DNA of 64,000 bases from Pseudomonas sp. TNT3 (GTDB lineage: Bacteria; Pseudomonadota; Gammaproteobacteria; Pseudomonadales; Pseudomonadaceae): the NCBI RefSeq assembly GCF_010095445.2, contig NZ_WFGV02000024.1, forward strand, positions 22,536-86,535, read 5' to 3'. Below the pieces are notes generated by a model that ran no database searches, was not told the origin of the DNA, and saw only the letters and a list, made by a program, of their open reading frames with translations. This document shows positions 53,068 to 62,286 of the stretch, piece by piece (the stretch's first letter is position 1; every line of letters begins with the position of its first letter). The position numbers were made by a program, and so were the translations under genes.

Positions 53068-53991
53068 TCAAACCGCGCTAAACCGTTGCCCCAACCCCTG
53101 CTCAGCAAATTGCTCGATCACAAAATCGACAAACGCCCGGGTCTTGCCCGGTAGCAGTTTGTGCTCCGCGTAATAGATAGAGATATTGCCATCATCGACG
53201 TACCAATCCGGCAACACCCGCCGCAAGATGCCTGCCTCCAGGTACCCGATGGCAAACGGCATGCTCACCAGGGCGATGCCCAGTCCCTGGGTCGCCGTGG
53301 CGCATGCGGCCTCCGAATCGCTCATCGTCATTCGCGCCTTGAGCGTCAGCGGGCTGTGTTGCTGGGTGCGACTGGTCAACTGCCATGAGCGCACGCGACC
53401 TGTTTGCGGTGAACGAATCAGGATGCCGTCGTGATGTTTGAGATCATCAGGCTCGCCAATCGATTCATGCGCGTCCAGGTAGTCGGCTGAGGCCACCAGC
53501 ACCCGATGGGCCGGTGTCAGCTTGCGCGCCACCACCCCCTGCGGCAGCTCAAAGCCGCCACCTATTGCCGCATCGAATCCCTGACCGATCAGATCGACCT
53601 GACGGTTATCGAAATGCCAGTCCGGATTAATCGCCGGAAAGCGTCGCAAAAACTCTCCCAGCATCGGCACGATGTACAGCCGACCGAACACGGTGCCCAT
53701 GCTGACTTTCAGCGTGCCGGCCGGGCGTCCTTCGGCACTGGCAAGATTGGCCACGGCGTTCTGGATGGTGTGCAAACTGGCGCTGACTTCGCCGAGAAAC
53801 AGATGACCGGCCTCGGTCAATGTCAGGCTTCGGGTGCTGCGCTGAAACAACCGCACACCCAGCCGCGCTTCAAGCTTGGCGACACTTTTGCCCACTGCCG
53901 CCGGGGTCAGGCTCAAGCGTCTAGCGGCTTCGGCAAAGCTGCCGACCTCGGCGCTGCGCACGAAGCATTCGATACTGCTGAAGGTTTCCAT
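53068..53991 (-). CDS. LysR-family transcriptional regulator
   Basis: A 307-residue LysR protein: N-terminal helix-turn-helix (METFSSIECFVRSAEVGSFA, EAARRLSLTPAAVGKSVAKL) and a substrate-binding domain from about residue 90. It is divergent from the SDR gene 126 nt away, so it likely controls that gene. Start at ATG 53991 fits the family N-terminus. Confidence 0.9.
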   Translation of the reverse strand: METFSSIECFVRSAEVGSFAEAARRLSLTPAAVGKSVAKLEARLGVRLFQRSTRSLTLTEAGHLFLGEVSASLHTIQNAVANLASAEGRPAGTLKVSMGTVFGRLYIVPMLGEFLRRFPAINPDWHFDNRQVDLIGQGFDAAIGGGFELPQGVVARKLTPAHRVLVASADYLDAHESIGEPDDLKHHDGILIRSPQTGRVRSWQLTSRTQQHSPLTLKARMTMSDSEAACATATQGLGIALVSMPFAIGYLEAGILRRVLPDWYVDDGNISIYYAEHKLLPGKTRAFVDFVIEQFAEQGLGQRFSAV

Positions 53992-54116
53992 AAGCACCAC
54001 TATAAACTTCTGGTTTACACAGACTATCGCAATTACCGTCTACTCAGACTGTAATCAAGAATCGATACTAGGCTCCATCAACCGAGGCATCTCGCCTCGG
54101 GACTTTGGAGATCGAC

Positions 54117-54863
54117 ATGACTACTCAGAACCTCAGCGGCAAAGTGGCGTTGATTCAAGGCGGGTCTCGCGGCATCGGCGCAGCCATCGTCAAACGCCTG
54201 GCCGCTGAAGGCGCGACCGTTGCCTTCACTTACGTAAGCTCCACCGCAAAAGCCGAAGAACTGCAAAACAGCCTCACGGCCAACGGCGGCAAGGCCCTGG
54301 CCATCAAAGCCGACAGCGCCGATGCCGACGCCATTCGCAGCGCTGTCGACCAGACCGTCAAAGCCTTTGGCCGCCTGGACATTCTGGTCAACAACGCCGG
54401 CGTGCTGGCAGTTGCGCCACTGGAAGATTTCAAACTTGAAGACTTCGACCAAACCCTGGCCATCAATGTGCGCAGCGTGTTCATTGCCACCCAGGCCGCC
54501 GCCAAACACATGACCGAAGGCGGTCGCATCATCAACATCGGCAGCACTAACGCCGACCGCATGCCCTTCGCCGGTGGCGGTCCCTATGCGATGAGCAAAT
54601 CGGCACTGGTCGGACTGACCAAAGGCCTGGCGCGCGACCTCGGTCCACGGGGCATCACCATCAATAACGTGCAACCAGGCCCTGTGGACACCGACATGAA
54701 TCCAGCCAGCGGCGACTTCGCTGAAAGCCTGATCCCGTTGATGGCGGTGGGCCGTTACGGCAAAGCGGATGAAATCGCCAGTTTCGTCGCTTACTTGGTG
54801 GGACCTGAAGCGGGCTACATCACCGGTGCCAGCCTGACCATCGACGGTGGTTTCGGCGCCTGA
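54117..54863 (+). CDS. SDR-family oxidoreductase (FabG-like)
   Basis: A 248-residue short-chain dehydrogenase: GGSRGIGAAIVKRLAAEGA nucleotide motif near residue 16, NNAG near 90, catalytic NIGSTNADRMPFAGGGPYAM with Tyr and SKSAL (YxxxK) near 160. It reduces or oxidises a carbonyl with NAD(P)H; the substrate is unknown. Start at ATG 54117 has GGAG upstream. Confidence 0.9.
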   Translation: MTTQNLSGKVALIQGGSRGIGAAIVKRLAAEGATVAFTYVSSTAKAEELQNSLTANGGKALAIKADSADADAIRSAVDQTVKAFGRLDILVNNAGVLAVAPLEDFKLEDFDQTLAINVRSVFIATQAAAKHMTEGGRIINIGSTNADRMPFAGGGPYAMSKSALVGLTKGLARDLGPRGITINNVQPGPVDTDMNPASGDFAESLIPLMAVGRYGKADEIASFVAYLVGPEAGYITGASLTIDGGFGA

Positions 54864-54888
54864 TACGGGTCGGTCAAAGGCAAATCAA

Positions 54889-54977
54889 ATGTGGGAGCCT
54901 GCTCGCGATGAGGGAGTATCAGCCGACGTCAATCTCGCCTGATACACCGCTTTCGCGAGCAATCTTTGCTCCCACAA
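54889..54977. repeat. REP-type inverted repeat pair between the SDR and HAD genes
   Basis: TGTGGGAGCCTGCTCGCGAT at the left and TTCGCGAGCAATCTTTGCTC followed by CCACA at the right are inverted copies of the REP-like unit, with a spacer containing GTATCAG/CTGATAC that also pairs. Confidence 0.85.
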
Positions 54978-54988
54978 TTGATTGGACA

Positions 54989-55684
54989 TCAAGCCCACTC
55001 AAGCGCCGGCAAACCACAGTCAGCGGGTCTGAAAGCCTTCAACGTACGAAGAATCCCGTCGGCGTGTGCGTATTTTTCATCGGCCATCGCCGCATCCGGA
55101 ATCGCAATGGCGCTCATCCCCGCCGCTTTCGCCGCGGTGACACCGAAGGGCGAATCCTCGAACACCAGGCAATCCTCCGGTGCGACCCCCAAGCGGCGCG
55201 CCGCGGTCAGGAAAATGTCCGGCGCCGGTTTGGCTGCGCCGACTTCCGGGTCATCGGCCGTCACGATGAAATCGAACAGTTCAAACCAGTCACGGTGCAG
55301 GGTGGTTTTCTGGCCAAACGACTGACGCGAAGAGCTGGTGCCCACCGCGATAGGAATGTTGTTGGCCTTCAAATGCCGAACCAGTTCCTGTGCACCCGGC
55401 ATCGCCAGCGCGGTCGGAAAACGCTCGCGCATCAGCGGCTCGCGAATCTTTAGAAACTCTTCGGCGGTAATCGGCAGATCGAGCGCCTCGACCACATAAC
55501 GCGCCAGATCACCCGCGCCACGGCCAATGATGTTCTGTTTGACGCTCCAATCGAAAGTACGGCCAAAACGCTGGGCGATGATGGACGTGACTTCGGTGTA
55601 AATACCCTCGGTGTCCAGCAGCAAGCCGTCCATATCGAAAATCACGGCCTTGATCGGGCCAATGTCGTTCAGCGGTGCATTCAT
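54989..55684 (-). CDS. HAD-IA family phosphatase
   Basis: A 231-residue HAD hydrolase. Motif I AVIFDMDGLLLDTEGIY, motif II AVGTSSSRQSF, and motif IV region CLVFEDSPFGVTAAKAAGMS. The cap is the C1 helical type (EVTSIIAQRFGRTFDW). It resembles beta-phosphoglucomutase or sugar-phosphate phosphatases; the substrate is unknown. Start at ATG 55684. Confidence 0.88.
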   Translation of the reverse strand: MNAPLNDIGPIKAVIFDMDGLLLDTEGIYTEVTSIIAQRFGRTFDWSVKQNIIGRGAGDLARYVVEALDLPITAEEFLKIREPLMRERFPTALAMPGAQELVRHLKANNIPIAVGTSSSRQSFGQKTTLHRDWFELFDFIVTADDPEVGAAKPAPDIFLTAARRLGVAPEDCLVFEDSPFGVTAAKAAGMSAIAIPDAAMADEKYAHADGILRTLKAFRPADCGLPALEWA

Positions 55685-55945
55685 CGCATCTGATCCGTTT
55701 TCAATGACATCCCAATGCGGCAAACGTACGGCCGGATCCGGATTTGATTAAAGGGTTCAGCAGCATATCGAGCGCGGGCGGCATAGGGCAACGAACAATG
55801 ACAGACGGGTGAAAATTCACTCACCACGTTGACGACGTCATTTGGCGATTTCCCCTACAGCACCCGTCTCTTTCCCCGACTTCTTTCCTCCCGCATCCCA
55901 CGCAAAGTCTCGCGAAATTTAATCAGTAGGCGCGAGAGGCTGCGA

Positions 55946-58900
55946 ATGTTCGATCCTGACAAGGTTTTGGCCTTGAACAACGCCATCGGGCTGCTGGTCG
56001 TTGCCGCCATGAACCCTGCGCAACCCGACGTCGAAGCGCTGATCGCTGACTTTCGACTTTGCCTCAACAACTACGAGTCCTGGGCGGAAAGTTACTGGAC
56101 AGGCTCTGCGCTAGAGGTCGAGCAAGTCTTCACGGTGGGTGAAGAGCACCAGCTCAGCGCACCGACTCATTCGACGGTCAGTTCTACCGTCGCCACCTGC
56201 CCCGCAAGCGGTCCTTTGACGCTGGTGCACCGGTTCGAAACCGCGCGCTTCGTCCCGATCGGCAATACGCCGTTGACGCTCGAACTGATAACCCAGGGGC
56301 GAGAAGGTGAGATCCGCCATGGCGCGCCGACTCACCACACCATCGGCCCCAGCGGCATCCTCGAAATACCTGAATGCTCGCGCGGCGAGCGTTACCGCAT
56401 CACTTTTTTCCCGAACGTTTCCGCGCAACACGTCAAAGCACTTTATGCCTCCTATCAAAACGTCATCAGCGATCTGGAAGGTTGGCTGCGCAACGAATGG
56501 ACAGCCGAGTTCGCGCCTTTGTGGGCTGGGTTTTCCGAAGCGGGTTTCAGCCAGCGTTACGGCATGCTGCAACAGGCCGACTGGCGCGGTTTCGAGCAGT
56601 CGCTGTTCGGTTTATGGGATGGCGTGAAGCAGGTTTATGGCTTGATCGCCGACCTGCAAACCAACAGTGAGAAGCTGCTCAAATACCTGACCGAGGGCGA
56701 GCTCGACACCTTGCTCAACGCCTCTGCAGACGCCATCGCCAGCCTGTTGATGATGCTGAGTGACGAGCCGTTGATGTTCATTCATCTCGCCGCGTTCACC
56801 AGTTGGCTGAGGATGCTGCCGCCGCAATACATCGCCGAAGTCGTCGCGCAAATTCGCACCGAACTATTGATTGGCTTCCTGCTGACCTGTTTAACAGGCC
56901 CGGCAGGTTTAAACGTCGGCATCAGCAGCAAAGTGCTGGGCAAGGTCGAGTCGCCACGCGCCAGGCAATGGCTGGCAGCGGCCAGTCTGCGACTGGCGGA
57001 GCTCACTAATCGGTCCGACCTGAGTGCTCACGCAGGCGCACTCAAACCCTTGATGGTAACTGCGCGAAATGTCCCATTGAAGCCCGCTGCTTCGGTGCCG
57101 CTAACGATTCGCGCCGTCGACTCAAAGGTTGTTCGGGTGGACAATCCGTTAGTCATCGCCCGCCACCCCTCCGTCGCAAAAACCCGATTAAGCAAACAAG
57201 AACGCCAGGACGACGCGCCCGACCAAGCGAAGAATCCCAATGGTGACAGCGCTGATTGCGGGCCGCTGACGTGCACCAACGGCTGCCCCGTGTCGATGGT
57301 CACGGGCGAAGAGTTGCTCACGCTGATCGATGGTTCGCTGGACGGGATTTTGCCGTTCGACTTCACCCGGCTCTATCGCACCAGCGCAGCAGACATCGAT
57401 TGCGGGCTCGGCTTCGGCTGGAGTCATTCCCTGTCCCATTCGCTGCACATCGATGCCGATCAGGTCATCTGGACCGACCACGAAAACCGGCGCACAACGT
57501 TTCCCCTGCCAACTGCCGAACGTCCGGCTATTCACAACAGCCTGTCCCGTGCCGCCATTTACAAAGGGGACGATTCGCAGGAACTGATCCTCGCCCTGGC
57601 CGGTGAGACCGCACGTTTTTTCCACTTCCGTGCAGGGCAATTGGCGACGATCAGCGATGCCTATGGCAACCGTCTGACGGTGCAGCGCGATTTCGCGAAC
57701 AGAATCGAACGCCTGGACAATGGTGCCGGCCGCTCACTGCGGTTGCGCTGGGATCGTCGACACCTGGTCGCCGTCGACTATCAGAGTTTTCATCCGGCCC
57801 CCACGCTGCAAGACGCGTGGCGCACCGAGCAAGTCCTTGCGACCTACCGCTACGACGCCTGTCATCGCCTGGTAGCGGCAAACAACGCGGCCGACGAAAG
57901 CGAGCGGTACGACTACGACGACCAGAACGTCATTCTTCAACGGCAATTGGCCGGTGGGGCAAGTTCCTTTTGGGAGTGGGAAAGATCCGGAAAGGCGGCG
58001 CGATGCATTAGACATTGGGCGAGCTTTTCGCAGATGGACACACGTTACCTCTGGGACGACCACGGCGAGGTGGTGGTTAAGAACGCCGATGGTAGCGAAG
58101 AGGCTTACCGGCATGACGAACAGGCTCGTCTGATACGCCGCGTTGAAGCCGATGGCGGCGAGCATCTGAACACCTATGACAGCAAAGGACGGCTGACGGC
58201 TGAACAGACGCCACTCGGCGCGATAACCGAATACCGCTATGACGAAGCCGGACGGCTGATTGCTCATATTCCCCCTGAGGACGAACCCACTTCCTACGAA
58301 TACCGGAACGGCTTCCTGCACGCACGCCATCGCGCCAACGCGGTCTGGACGTATCAGCGCAATGCTCAGGGTGATGTGACCCGGGCGACCGACCCCGAGG
58401 GCCATTCCACCTATTACCACTACGACACAAAGGGACAGTTGTTATTGATCCGCTACCCGGACAGCAGCGGCCATACCTTTGTACGAAATGCCTTGGGGCA
58501 ACTGGTTGAAGAGACCTTGCCAACGGGAGGCCAACGACGCTTTTCCTACGACTGCCTGGGGCGTCGGATTACCCATCAGGACGAACACGGTGGCGTCACC
58601 CGGTATGAATGGGACGCAGTAGGACGTCTGCTGCAAACCACCTTCCCCTCGGGTGCCAGCCGCGCTTTCACCTACAACGCGTACGGCAAGATCACCGGGG
58701 AACGTTGCGAGCTGGGCCGCGTCACGCGTTTTGAGTACGCCGCGGACTTGCATCTGGTCAGTCGCCGGATCAATCCCGACGGATCGCAGCTGAAGTACCG
58801 CTACGACAATGCGCGACTGCTGCTGACCGAGATCGAAAACGAATCCGGCGAAAAGTATCAGCTGGACTACTGGCCTGGCGGATTGATCCGACAGGAAACC

Positions 58901-60817
58901 GGGTTCGATGGTCGACGTACCGCTTATGCCTATGACTTGAGTGGGCACTTGCTGCAGAAAACCGAGTTCGGCGATGACGACTCGCGATTAGTGACCGGCT
59001 ACCACCGCAATTCCGCTGGCCGGCTACTGGTCAAGACGTTGCCGGACGGGAAAAAAGTCGAGTACCACTACGATGCGCTCGGCCGCCTGACCCGTGTCGA
59101 CGACAACAACGATCACCCGCTGGAATTCGAGTACGACGAACAGGATCGCCTGGTCACCGAGCATCAGGGCTGGGGCACGTTGCGTTACCGCTACAACGCC
59201 TGCGGCCAGCTCGATCACATGCGCCTGCCGGACCACAGCAAACTCGACTTTCATCTTGCCCAGGGTGGCGCACTTGCAGCCATCGATCTCAATGGATCAC
59301 GGTTGTCGTCCCACGCATTTATTGCCGGGCGTGAACGGCAGCGCCAGCAAGGTTTGCTCAGCAGCGATTACGCGTACGACGACCAAGGTCGGTTGACCGC
59401 TCACGCTATCGGCCAGCCGTTACGCCCTCTTTACCGCCGAGATTATGCCTACAGCGCAAACGGCAATCTCGACAGCATTGCTGACACCCGAAACGGCAAG
59501 CGCAGCTATCAACACGACTTCCTTGACCGCCTGATCCGCGTCCACCACTCCCGCGAGCACCAACCGGAAAGCTTCGTTCACGACCCGGCAGGCAACCTGC
59601 TGATGCTGGATCGTCCAGGACCGATCACCGTCAAAAACCACCGACTGCTCAAACAAGGTAATCGCCAATACACCTACGACGCCTTCGGGAATTTGATCCG
59701 CAAGCGCCGAGGAACTGCGCCGACACTGGTGACCGAGTACCGCTACGACTGCCAGCATCGACTGATCGGCATCACCCTGCCCAATGGCACGCAGGCCACC
59801 TATCGATACGATGCCTTTGGCCGCCGGATCAGCAAGACCGTCGATGGCAACACCACCGAATTCTTCTGGCAAGGCGACAACCTCGTCGCCGAAAGCAGCG
59901 CCGAGCACTACCGCAGCTACGTCTACGAACCCGGCACCTTCCGGCCATTGGCGATGCTCGACGGCAAAGGCCCGCGCAAAGCCTGCCCTTATTACTACCA
60001 ACTCGACCACCTCGGCACCCCCCAGGAACTGACCGACTACAGCGGCGAAATCGTCTGGGCAGCCCAATACACCGCCTACGGCCGCCTGACCCGACTGAAC
60101 CGCGATACGCATCAGGTACTCGACCAACCGCTGAGGTTTCAGGGCCAGTACTTCGACGCCGAAACCGGCCTGCACTACAACCGGCATCGCTACTACAATC
60201 CGGACGTCGGCCGATACCTGACACCGGACCCGAAACGGTTGGCGGGTGGGCTTAACGGGTATCAGTACACAAGGAATCCGACGGGTTGGGTTGATCCGCT
60301 GGGGTTGAATGAGTGTCCCGGGCGGGATGGGTGTAAGAAGCCTTCGTTTGGGGATGAGGATCCGGCTGGGAAGGTTGGGGTTGATGAGGGGGCGGTTAAG
60401 GTTCCGTCACCTAAGGAAGAAGGCGATTATCTTTATCGGGGGGATCAACGAGAACCATATGAAATATTTGAGAACGGATTCAAAAGTAAAGGTAAAAGTA
60501 ACGACCTGCTTCTTCACTCTATAGACAGTGATTTCCCTCCTAGCAACTTCATTAGCACCTCGCCGTCCCGCCAAGTCGGGAAGAATTTCGCGACCAGTTT
60601 CAATACGGATATCGGATATCTTTACACGCTCCAAAAAATCCCTGGCTATGATCTTAAGAAAGAACTTGGCGCACTGTATGATTTCGGAGCAGAAAATGAA
60701 ATAGCTATAAAAGGCAAAATAAATAAAGAGGACGTGCTGGGCGCCACGCTGATTCTTGATAATGGTAAAGAGTTTGGTTACTCGATCCCTAACCCTAATC
60801 GGAAGATAAGAAATTGA
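55946..60817 (+). CDS. Rhs polymorphic toxin with cholera/pertussis-type ADP-ribosyltransferase tip
   Basis: A 1623-residue Rhs protein. Residues 1-430 are a non-repeat N-terminal part without PAAR motif or signal peptide. From CGPLTCTNGCPVSMVTGE (about 437) runs the Rhs core with many YD repeats (for example YRYDEAGRLIAH), ending with RYLTPDPKRLAGGLNGYQY and the DPLGL self-cleavage motif at 1450-1454. The last about 170 residues form the toxin: LYRGDQREPYEIFENGF (Arg 1498), FISTSPSR (Ser 1537-Ser 1539) and GAENEIAIKG (Glu 1583, Glu 1585). This R-S-ExE order is that of arginine-type mono-ADP-ribosyltransferases. The tip is visibly AT-rich compared with the core. The start ATG 55946 has GAGG 6 nt upstream; it could be delivered by a T6SS not in this window. 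Confidence 0.93.
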   Translation: MFDPDKVLALNNAIGLLVVAAMNPAQPDVEALIADFRLCLNNYESWAESYWTGSALEVEQVFTVGEEHQLSAPTHSTVSSTVATCPASGPLTLVHRFETARFVPIGNTPLTLELITQGREGEIRHGAPTHHTIGPSGILEIPECSRGERYRITFFPNVSAQHVKALYASYQNVISDLEGWLRNEWTAEFAPLWAGFSEAGFSQRYGMLQQADWRGFEQSLFGLWDGVKQVYGLIADLQTNSEKLLKYLTEGELDTLLNASADAIASLLMMLSDEPLMFIHLAAFTSWLRMLPPQYIAEVVAQIRTELLIGFLLTCLTGPAGLNVGISSKVLGKVESPRARQWLAAASLRLAELTNRSDLSAHAGALKPLMVTARNVPLKPAASVPLTIRAVDSKVVRVDNPLVIARHPSVAKTRLSKQERQDDAPDQAKNPNGDSADCGPLTCTNGCPVSMVTGEELLTLIDGSLDGILPFDFTRLYRTSAADIDCGLGFGWSHSLSHSLHIDADQVIWTDHENRRTTFPLPTAERPAIHNSLSRAAIYKGDDSQELILALAGETARFFHFRAGQLATISDAYGNRLTVQRDFANRIERLDNGAGRSLRLRWDRRHLVAVDYQSFHPAPTLQDAWRTEQVLATYRYDACHRLVAANNAADESERYDYDDQNVILQRQLAGGASSFWEWERSGKAARCIRHWASFSQMDTRYLWDDHGEVVVKNADGSEEAYRHDEQARLIRRVEADGGEHLNTYDSKGRLTAEQTPLGAITEYRYDEAGRLIAHIPPEDEPTSYEYRNGFLHARHRANAVWTYQRNAQGDVTRATDPEGHSTYYHYDTKGQLLLIRYPDSSGHTFVRNALGQLVEETLPTGGQRRFSYDCLGRRITHQDEHGGVTRYEWDAVGRLLQTTFPSGASRAFTYNAYGKITGERCELGRVTRFEYAADLHLVSRRINPDGSQLKYRYDNARLLLTEIENESGEKYQLDYWPGGLIRQETGFDGRRTAYAYDLSGHLLQKTEFGDDDSRLVTGYHRNSAGRLLVKTLPDGKKVEYHYDALGRLTRVDDNNDHPLEFEYDEQDRLVTEHQGWGTLRYRYNACGQLDHMRLPDHSKLDFHLAQGGALAAIDLNGSRLSSHAFIAGRERQRQQGLLSSDYAYDDQGRLTAHAIGQPLRPLYRRDYAYSANGNLDSIADTRNGKRSYQHDFLDRLIRVHHSREHQPESFVHDPAGNLLMLDRPGPITVKNHRLLKQGNRQYTYDAFGNLIRKRRGTAPTLVTEYRYDCQHRLIGITLPNGTQATYRYDAFGRRISKTVDGNTTEFFWQGDNLVAESSAEHYRSYVYEPGTFRPLAMLDGKGPRKACPYYYQLDHLGTPQELTDYSGEIVWAAQYTAYGRLTRLNRDTHQVLDQPLRFQGQYFDAETGLHYNRHRYYNPDVGRYLTPDPKRLAGGLNGYQYTRNPTGWVDPLGLNECPGRDGCKKPSFGDEDPAGKVGVDEGAVKVPSPKEEGDYLYRGDQREPYEIFENGFKSKGKSNDLLLHSIDSDFPPSNFISTSPSRQVGKNFATSFNTDIGYLYTLQKIPGYDLKKELGALYDFGAENEIAIKGKINKEDVLGATLILDNGKEFGYSIPNPNRKIRN

Positions 60818-61224
60818 TTTCTGAAACTGAAATAATTATTAGCATAGACGGAAAAAGAGAGACCGCCAAAATAACATGCGACAAAAAAACAGTCACGTTA
60901 AGTCTCATCATGAAAAACGGAAAAATTGAAACGTGCCAGGATGTTAATTTTTATAAATGCTTTGGCGGTTTAAGACAAAGGAACTCACACATTCAGTTTC
61001 TATGCAAAGGAGCAAAGGTCAATGTGCACCCTTCAAGCATGGGCTCACAAATGTCTCTTGGACTGAAAGCATATGAGTTGCAGATGGGAAAAGCGCCCAG
61101 CCTCGATGATTTAGTCTTTATATTTGACTTTGAAGACGAAAACTTAACGAACGATCCAGACGAGCAGCGGGGTTATTACTTACAATGGATAAGCTCAAAA
61201 AAAAACATAGATGCTTTTAAATAA
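60814..61224 (+). CDS. Candidate immunity protein for the Rhs ADP-ribosyltransferase
   Basis: A 136-residue cytoplasmic protein, AT-rich. It starts with TTG at 60814, overlapping the rhs stop as TTGA; GGAAG is about 9 nt upstream. Its place directly after the toxin tip is that of Rhs immunity genes. It shares FLCKGAKxNVHPSxMxSQMS and later IFDxEDxxxTN and QWI with the next gene, so both are one family. I know no function for this family; an inhibitor of the toxin is inferred from context. Confidence 0.75.
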   Translation: MISETEIIISIDGKRETAKITCDKKTVTLSLIMKNGKIETCQDVNFYKCFGGLRQRNSHIQFLCKGAKVNVHPSSMGSQMSLGLKAYELQMGKAPSLDDLVFIFDFEDENLTNDPDEQRGYYLQWISSKKNIDAFK

Positions 61225-61297
61225 TATCCATACTAACCCGCGTACCACTCACCCACTGTGGTATTAACCATGCCGCCAAGTACTGCAGAGCTCTGCA

Positions 61298-61690
61298 ATG
61301 AAAACTATAAATATAGCTTTATTAGTCAATGAAAAATTAGAAACCGCGTCACTGATATGCGATTCAAAAAAACGCACAATCGCTTTTTCACTGCCGAACG
61401 CCTTAGGCAAAATATACAGCGCTGAGGACCTCTATGCGTGCCTTGGCCTATTACGAGCCGATTTCCCCAATATAAAATTCCTCTGCAAAGGCGCCAAACT
61501 CAACGTTCATCCATCCCGCATGTCGTCACAAATGTCTGCGGGAAATTTAGCTTATGAAATGACTATCGGGAGATCCGCTGGCAATGAAGACATAGTAAAC
61601 ATTTTTGATTACGAAGATACTGACATCACAAACAACATTGAAGATCAACGAACATTCTACAGACAATGGATTGAATCGCTATCCAAATAA
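61298..61690 (+). CDS. Second candidate immunity protein, paralogue of the preceding gene
   Basis: A 130-residue paralogue of the 60814-61224 product, aligned along its whole length with conserved FLCKGAKLNVHPSRMSSQMS and QRTFYRQWIES. It may be an orphan immunity gene from an earlier toxin tip or a second copy for the same toxin. The start ATG 61298 directly follows a 14-bp palindrome that holds the only GAG ribosome-site candidate. Confidence 0.7.
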   Translation: MKTINIALLVNEKLETASLICDSKKRTIAFSLPNALGKIYSAEDLYACLGLLRADFPNIKFLCKGAKLNVHPSRMSSQMSAGNLAYEMTIGRSAGNEDIVNIFDYEDTDITNNIEDQRTFYRQWIESLSK

Positions 61691-61840
61691 CACCAAAATC
61701 GACACTTGGCATTCTATAAAAAAGTGCCAGCCTGTCACATTACTTTGCGACTAATGAACATCTCAGTTGCGCGTAACACTTAGCACCAAGACAATTCATG
61801 GACATCCCATTTCAGCGAATAAACTCAGAAAAGTAACAAA

Positions 61841-62152
61841 ATGATTGACTTGAAATTTATCCGTGGAAATATCGCACATGACGATCTTTCCTCACTAGAG
61901 AAAAAAGACGTTAAATATCAAATCGACTCTTTGAAGGAAGACCTGCTTCAAGTTGAGTATCCCGCCTCGCTACTGCTAGACGCCGGCTGGTACCCGTCCT
62001 GTAGTGCAGCAGGCTTTTTTCAAATAAGAGTGATCGAAAACTACAATTGGGACGCACCATTGTATTCCTCCACATCGAAAACTATACCATCCCTAATCAC
62101 AGAACTTTCGCTTGCACAGAATTTTATTGAGAACCATCAAAAAGCCTATTAA
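61841..62152 (+). CDS. Hypothetical small protein in the Rhs immunity region
   Basis: A 103-residue protein starting MIDLKFIRGNIAHDDLSSLE. It has no signal peptide or membrane helix; a central LLLDAGWYPSCSAAGFFQIR segment is the only hydrophobic part. It is AT-rich like its neighbours and follows the second immunity gene by 150 nt. It could be another immunity gene for a lost tip; I recognise no family. Confidence 0.55.
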   Translation: MIDLKFIRGNIAHDDLSSLEKKDVKYQIDSLKEDLLQVEYPASLLLDAGWYPSCSAAGFFQIRVIENYNWDAPLYSSTSKTIPSLITELSLAQNFIENHQKAY

Positions 62153-62286
62153 CCGGCGTAAGTCACCTAATGATTTTCTCTACAATCCAAATACGCCGAG
62201 ACAGCACAACCAAATGCATACAATCAGAAAAATATTTCTGAAAGGTGATCAAAAGCGACTCTCAAGACAAAAAGATAGGCCGCACA

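Noticed and set aside
52847..53154. Open frames with repeated MGTTALDLRRPQIPCGN peptides
   Set aside because: They arise from the 43-bp tandem repeat, whose period shifts frame each unit; no ribosome site.
55811..55822. GTGAAAATTCAC inverted repeat upstream of rhs
   Set aside because: Only five base pairs per arm; too short to call an operator without comparison.
55829..55945. TTG start 39 codons upstream for the Rhs gene
   Set aside because: No ribosome site, while ATG 55946 has GAGG at correct distance; the extra residues are Arg/Ser-rich and look untranslated.
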